Below, one piece after another: positions 60,859-64,000 of a stretch of DNA of 64,000 bases. Numbering within the stretch: the stretch's first letter is position 1; every line of letters begins with the position of its first letter. The notes beneath the pieces are model-generated. The model did no database searches, was not told the DNA's origin, and worked only from the letters and a program-made list of their open reading frames with translations. Position numbers and translations under genes: made by a program. The stretch lies in contig NZ_VCED01000006.1 in assembly GCF_006384255.1 (NCBI RefSeq), positions 886-64,885 of the forward strand. Reading direction: 5' to 3'. The DNA is from Haemophilus seminalis. GTDB lineage: Bacteria > Pseudomonadota > Gammaproteobacteria > Enterobacterales > Pasteurellaceae.

Positions 60859-63324
60859 ATGATAATGGATAATTTTGATTCTCCATTCCTATACAATCGC
60901 CCACAAATGACTGTTGAGGCAATCAAAAAATCAATTGTTTATAAGCTTATTTTTTTAATTGGTCGATCACCGCGTGAAGCGAGCCAACGCGATTGGTTAA
61001 ATGCGACTTTGCATGCTGTTCGAGATTTAGTGACAGAAGGTTGGATTACCACAGCTCGCCAAACTCGAGCAGAAGATTCTCGCCGTGTTTATTACCTTTC
61101 AATGGAATTCTTAATTGGACGTACGCTTTCTAATGCCATGATTGCAGAAGGTATTTATGGATTAGCACAAGAAGCCTTGTCTGAATTAAATGTCGATTTA
61201 GAAGAAGTTTTAGAAAAAGAAGTTGATCCTGGCTTGGGTAATGGCGGTTTAGGTCGTTTAGCCGCTTGCTTTATGGATTCTATTGCGACCCTTGGTTTAC
61301 CAGGTATGGGTTACGGTATTCGTTATGAATATGGTATGTTCCGCCAAAAAATTGAAAATGGTCAGCAAGTCGAGCGCCCAGATGCATGGCTTGAAAAAGG
61401 TGCACCTTGGGAGTTTATTCGTCCATCTAAACGTTTTACCGTAGAATTTGGTGGAAACATTCATTTCGAAGGCAAAAAATGTATTTGGCAAGATACCGAA
61501 AAAGTGACCGCACTTGCTTACGACCAAATGATTCCAGGTTATCAAAACAATTCTGCAGCAACATTACGTTTATGGTCTGCTCATGCGGGTGAAGTATTTA
61601 ATCTTGCAGACTTTAACCGCGGTGAACACTTAGCGGCATTAGAAGAACACTCCGCAAATAAAAACTTATCTCGCGTGCTTTACCCTGATGATTCTACTTG
61701 GAATGGTCGTGAATTGCGTTTACGTCAAGAGTATTTCTTAGTCTCTGCATCACTTCAAGATATTTTACGCCGTCACAAACGCACCCACGATAGCCTTGAA
61801 AACTTGGCGGATAAAGTGGCAATTCATTTAAATGACACACATCCAGCATTAGCCATTCCTGAGTTAATGCGAATTTTAGTGGATGATGAAGGTTTTGAAT
61901 GGAAAAAAGCTTGGGAGATGACGCGTAACATTTTCTCTTACACCTGCCATACTTTAATGTCAGAAGCATTAGAAACTTGGCCAGTGGAAATGATGGCAAA
62001 AATCTTGCCACGTCATTTACAGATGATTTTTGAAATTAATGATCATTTCTTAGAGTATGTTCGTTCTTACGTCACCACGGATAACGATTTTATTCGTCGA
62101 GTTTCTCTTATCGAAGAAGGCTACCAACGCAAAGTGCGTATGGGCTGGCTATCCGTTGTAGGTTCACACAAAATTAACGGTGTCGCAGAAATTCATTCCG
62201 ATTTAATGGTGACTTCAACCTTTGCAGATTTTGCTCGTATTTTCCCAGAACGTTTCACCAATGTAACGAACGGTATTACCCCTCGTCGTTGGTTAGCCGT
62301 TGCGAATCCACAATTAGCAGACTTATTCGATAAATATATTGGTTCAGAATGGCGTTGTGATTTAAGTCAAATCGAAAAACTTAAACCATTTACGCAAGAA
62401 AAAGCATTTAAAGAAGCGATTGCGGATATTAAATTTGCGAACAAAGTGAAATTGGCGGAATACGTGAAATCTGAATTAGGTGTTGAACTTGATCCACATG
62501 CGTTATTTGATGTTCAAGTCAAACGTATTCACGAATACAAACGCCAAATGTTGAACGTGTTGCATATTATCGCTCGCTACAATGAAATGCTTGCTCATCC
62601 TGAACAAGATTGGCAACCGCGCGTATTTATTTTAGCTGGTAAAGCCGCTTCGGCTTATTATGCAGCGAAACAAACGATCCATTTAATTAATGATGTTGCT
62701 AATGTCATCAATAATGATGAGCGTTTGAAAGGCCGTTTAAAAGTTGTATTTATTCCAAATTACAGCGTAAGCCTTGCCCAGTTAATTATTCCAGCAGCTG
62801 ATATTTCAGAGCAAATTTCACTTGCAGGCACAGAGGCTTCTGGCACCAGTAATATGAAGTTTGCCTTAAATGGCGCATTAACACTTGGTACACTTGATGG
62901 TGCGAACGTGGAGATTTTGGAAAACGTGGGTGAAGATAACATCTTTATTTTCGGTAACACTGTGGAACAAGTTGAGCAACTTCGTCGTGAAGGGTACCGA
63001 TCATTTGAATACTATCAAAATGATACTCAATTACGCACAGTCGTGGATCAAATTATTGAGGGTAAATTCTCACCAGAAGAGCCTCAACGTTATCATCAAC
63101 TATTACAAGGATTGCAATATCACGATTATTATCAAGCTTTCGCTGATTTCCGTAGTTATGTAGAAACTCAAAAAGCCGTAGATGAAAAATACAAACAACG
63201 CGACAAATGGATTGAAAGCACCATTCAAAATATCGTGAATATGGGCTTCTTCTCATCTGACCGCACGATTAAAGAGTACGCAGAGAGAATTTGGAAAGTT
63301 GAGCCTGTTCAATTAGGTGATTAA
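60859..63324 (+). CDS. glgP: Glycogen phosphorylase
   Basis: 821 residues, GT35, pyridoxal phosphate enzyme releasing glucose 1-phosphate from glycogen. [20 protein letters not shown] (about 126), [23 protein letters not shown] and the PLP-lysine motif [14 protein letters not shown] (about 669). CCGAGG precedes the ATG; a second ATG two codons later is also possible. Last gene of the cluster, with its own terminator. Confidence 0.97.
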   Translation: MIMDNFDSPFLYNRPQMTVEAIKKSIVYKLIFLIGRSPREASQRDWLNATLHAVRDLVTEGWITTARQTRAEDSRRVYYLSMEFLIGRTLSNAMIAEGIYGLAQEALSELNVDLEEVLEKEVDPGLGNGGLGRLAACFMDSIATLGLPGMGYGIRYEYGMFRQKIENGQQVERPDAWLEKGAPWEFIRPSKRFTVEFGGNIHFEGKKCIWQDTEKVTALAYDQMIPGYQNNSAATLRLWSAHAGEVFNLADFNRGEHLAALEEHSANKNLSRVLYPDDSTWNGRELRLRQEYFLVSASLQDILRRHKRTHDSLENLADKVAIHLNDTHPALAIPELMRILVDDEGFEWKKAWEMTRNIFSYTCHTLMSEALETWPVEMMAKILPRHLQMIFEINDHFLEYVRSYVTTDNDFIRRVSLIEEGYQRKVRMGWLSVVGSHKINGVAEIHSDLMVTSTFADFARIFPERFTNVTNGITPRRWLAVANPQLADLFDKYIGSEWRCDLSQIEKLKPFTQEKAFKEAIADIKFANKVKLAEYVKSELGVELDPHALFDVQVKRIHEYKRQMLNVLHIIARYNEMLAHPEQDWQPRVFILAGKAASAYYAAKQTIHLINDVANVINNDERLKGRLKVVFIPNYSVSLAQLIIPAADISEQISLAGTEASGTSNMKFALNGALTLGTLDGANVEILENVGEDNIFIFGNTVEQVEQLRREGYRSFEYYQNDTQLRTVVDQIIEGKFSPEEPQRYHQLLQGLQYHDYYQAFADFRSYVETQKAVDEKYKQRDKWIESTIQNIVNMGFFSSDRTIKEYAERIWKVEPVQLGD

Positions 63325-63352
63325 TTTTATATTAATAGCCAATAAACAAATT

Positions 63353-63388
63353 ATCTGCATCAAGCCCGAGTTTGATGCAGATTTTTTA
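63353..63388 (+). terminator. Terminator of glgP
   Basis: ATCTGCATCAA (63353-63363) and TTGATGCAGAT (63372-63382) pair over 11 bp and are followed by a T-run. Confidence 0.88.
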
Positions 63389-63453
63389 TATTTAAACTAA
63401 TGAAAAATAACAGAAATTACCGATGTAAAATTTATGGTCTTTTTAAATATGTT

Positions 63454-63475
63454 TTGATATCTTATCAACTATAAT
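63454..63475 (+). promoter_or_regulatory. Inverted repeat and -10-like box upstream of the TpsB gene
   Basis: TTGATA-TCT-TATCAA (63454-63468) is a perfect 6-bp inverted repeat with a 3-bp centre, abutting TATAAT (63470-63475). It is one base too long in the spacer for FNR. It is well placed for a repressor or an activator of the downstream gene. Confidence 0.4.
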
Positions 63476-63504
63476 TTATTAATAACTTCATCTTTAGGGT
63501 AACA

Positions 63505-64000
63505 ATTAAAAAATCCTCACACTTTTTTCTTTCTAGTTTATTATTTATTTCACCTTTTGGTTTTTCGGCGCCAAGCTCACCAAATGCCAATTTAGAAAAA
63601 CAAATCGATGCTAAACAAAAGAGGCAACAAGCCGAACAAGATGCGGCTATTTTAGCGCAGCAAACGCAATCCGCGAATGTGCGTTTAGAGGGTGAAAAAG
63701 AAGCCTCTCGTGGTTTTCCAAAAAATGAAGCGCAATGTTTTCCTATCAATCAATTGGTGCTGACCGATTATCAAGCTGAAGAAAATCCATCAGCCTCTTC
63801 CCTTAAATTAATCCAACCAAGCCAATTTTCTTGGACATTAAAGTCTGCTTATGCTGGGCGTGATTTTGCGCTGCCTGCTTGTATTGGCTCTGAGGGGATT
63901 AATGTATTACTTCGTCGTATTCAAAATCGCTTAATTGATTTGGGTTATGTCACTACACGCGTGGTGGTCGAGCCGCAGGATTTACGTTCAGGCATGCTCG
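63505..64000 (+). CDS. ShlB/FhaC/CdiB-type two-partner secretion transporter, 5' part, ATT at the expected start
   Basis: An open frame runs to the window end (165 codons) with no ATG, GTG or TTG near its start. TAGGG lies about 6 nt before ATT at 63505, and the following codons read KKSSHFFLSSLLFISPFGFSA, a well-formed signal peptide. The mature part has a basic/Gln-rich helix (KQIDAKQKRQQAEQDAA) then CFPINQLVLTDY and CIGSEGINVLLRRIQNRLIDLGY, matching the N-terminal and POTRA region of ShlB/CdiB-class transporters, not HMW1B. It exports large TpsA exoproteins. Either ATT is used as a start or the gene is silenced by a point mutation. Confidence 0.75.
   Translation, partial: MKKSSHFFLSSLLFISPFGFSAPSSPNANLEKQIDAKQKRQQAEQDAAILAQQTQSANVRLEGEKEASRGFPKNEAQCFPINQLVLTDYQAEENPSASSLKLIQPSQFSWTLKSAYAGRDFALPACIGSEGINVLLRRIQNRLIDLGYVTTRVVVEPQDLRSGML

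Noticed and set aside
63505-64000. Calling the last gene hmw1B
   Set aside because: The signal peptide and POTRA region do not match HMW1B as I recall it; the CFPI-NQL pattern and Gln-rich linker fit the ShlB/CdiB branch.

Overview
The window looks like chromosome of a Haemophilus in the H. influenzae / H. haemolyticus group. The reasons are an AT-rich base composition, the DNA uptake word AAGTGCGGT (or its complement ACCGCACTT) scattered throughout and often paired tail to tail as terminators, and near-identity, from memory, of the housekeeping proteins (PotA, PotB, MalQ, Nth, RnfG) to H. influenzae ones in length and sequence. The sequence alone does not settle the species. Several accessory blocks sit between the housekeeping blocks.

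Layout. 1-3484 (minus): 5' part of a very large trimeric autotransporter adhesin, cut by the window edge inside a coiled-coil stalk of 42-bp repeats. 3682-11637 (minus): an eight-gene P19/FTR1-type ferrous iron uptake operon (FTR1 permease, P19 periplasmic protein, DUF2318 membrane protein, two FtsX-type ABC permeases, ABC ATPase, TlpA thioredoxin, c-type cytochrome). 11817-15284 (plus): cytoplasmic DyP peroxidase, then ygiW-qseB-qseC, the two-component system tied to ferrous iron in Pasteurellaceae. 15332-25650 (minus): sodium-dependent transporter, nth, the complete rnfABCDGE operon (with an extra 27-codon ORF between rnfA and rnfB), and a YccS-type membrane protein. 25752-26420 (minus): DUF2057 protein. 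26577-30486 (plus): ribH-nusB, thiL-pgpA-LysE family, dapB. 30481-31455: ferredoxin and a lipoprotein, divergent. 31604-35844 (plus): pheST-ihfA and nlpC. 35893-39835 (minus): potABCD. 40132-41370 (plus): pepT. 41539-46834 (minus): histidine phosphatase and macA-macB plus a TolC-like lipoprotein. 47058-49240 (plus): glnS and ycgN. 49371-51215 (plus): HMW1C/NGT-type N-glucosyltransferase. 51389-63324 (plus): malQ-glgBXCAP glycogen cluster. 63505-64000 (plus): start of a ShlB/CdiB-type two-partner secretion transporter whose expected ATG reads ATT.

How it fits together. The left third centres on reduced iron and electron transfer: iron importer, iron-linked two-component system with a CTTAA-N6-CTTAA operator, Rnf complex and the Fe-S enzyme Nth. 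A near-consensus FNR site lies between the iron operon and the DyP gene, and another lies upstream of pepT. The right third is glycogen synthesis and breakdown with a CRP-type promoter upstream of malQ. Surface biology appears at both ends: a sequon-rich adhesin, an orphan N-glycosyltransferase inserted in the glnS-malQ interval, and a TpsB transporter.

The observations most worth following are the 27-aa membrane ORF exactly filling the rnfA-rnfB gap, the orphan NGT with its possible adhesin substrate, the start-codon-less TpsB, and the stacked regulatory sites. No tRNA, rRNA, CRISPR array, insertion sequence or prophage was seen.
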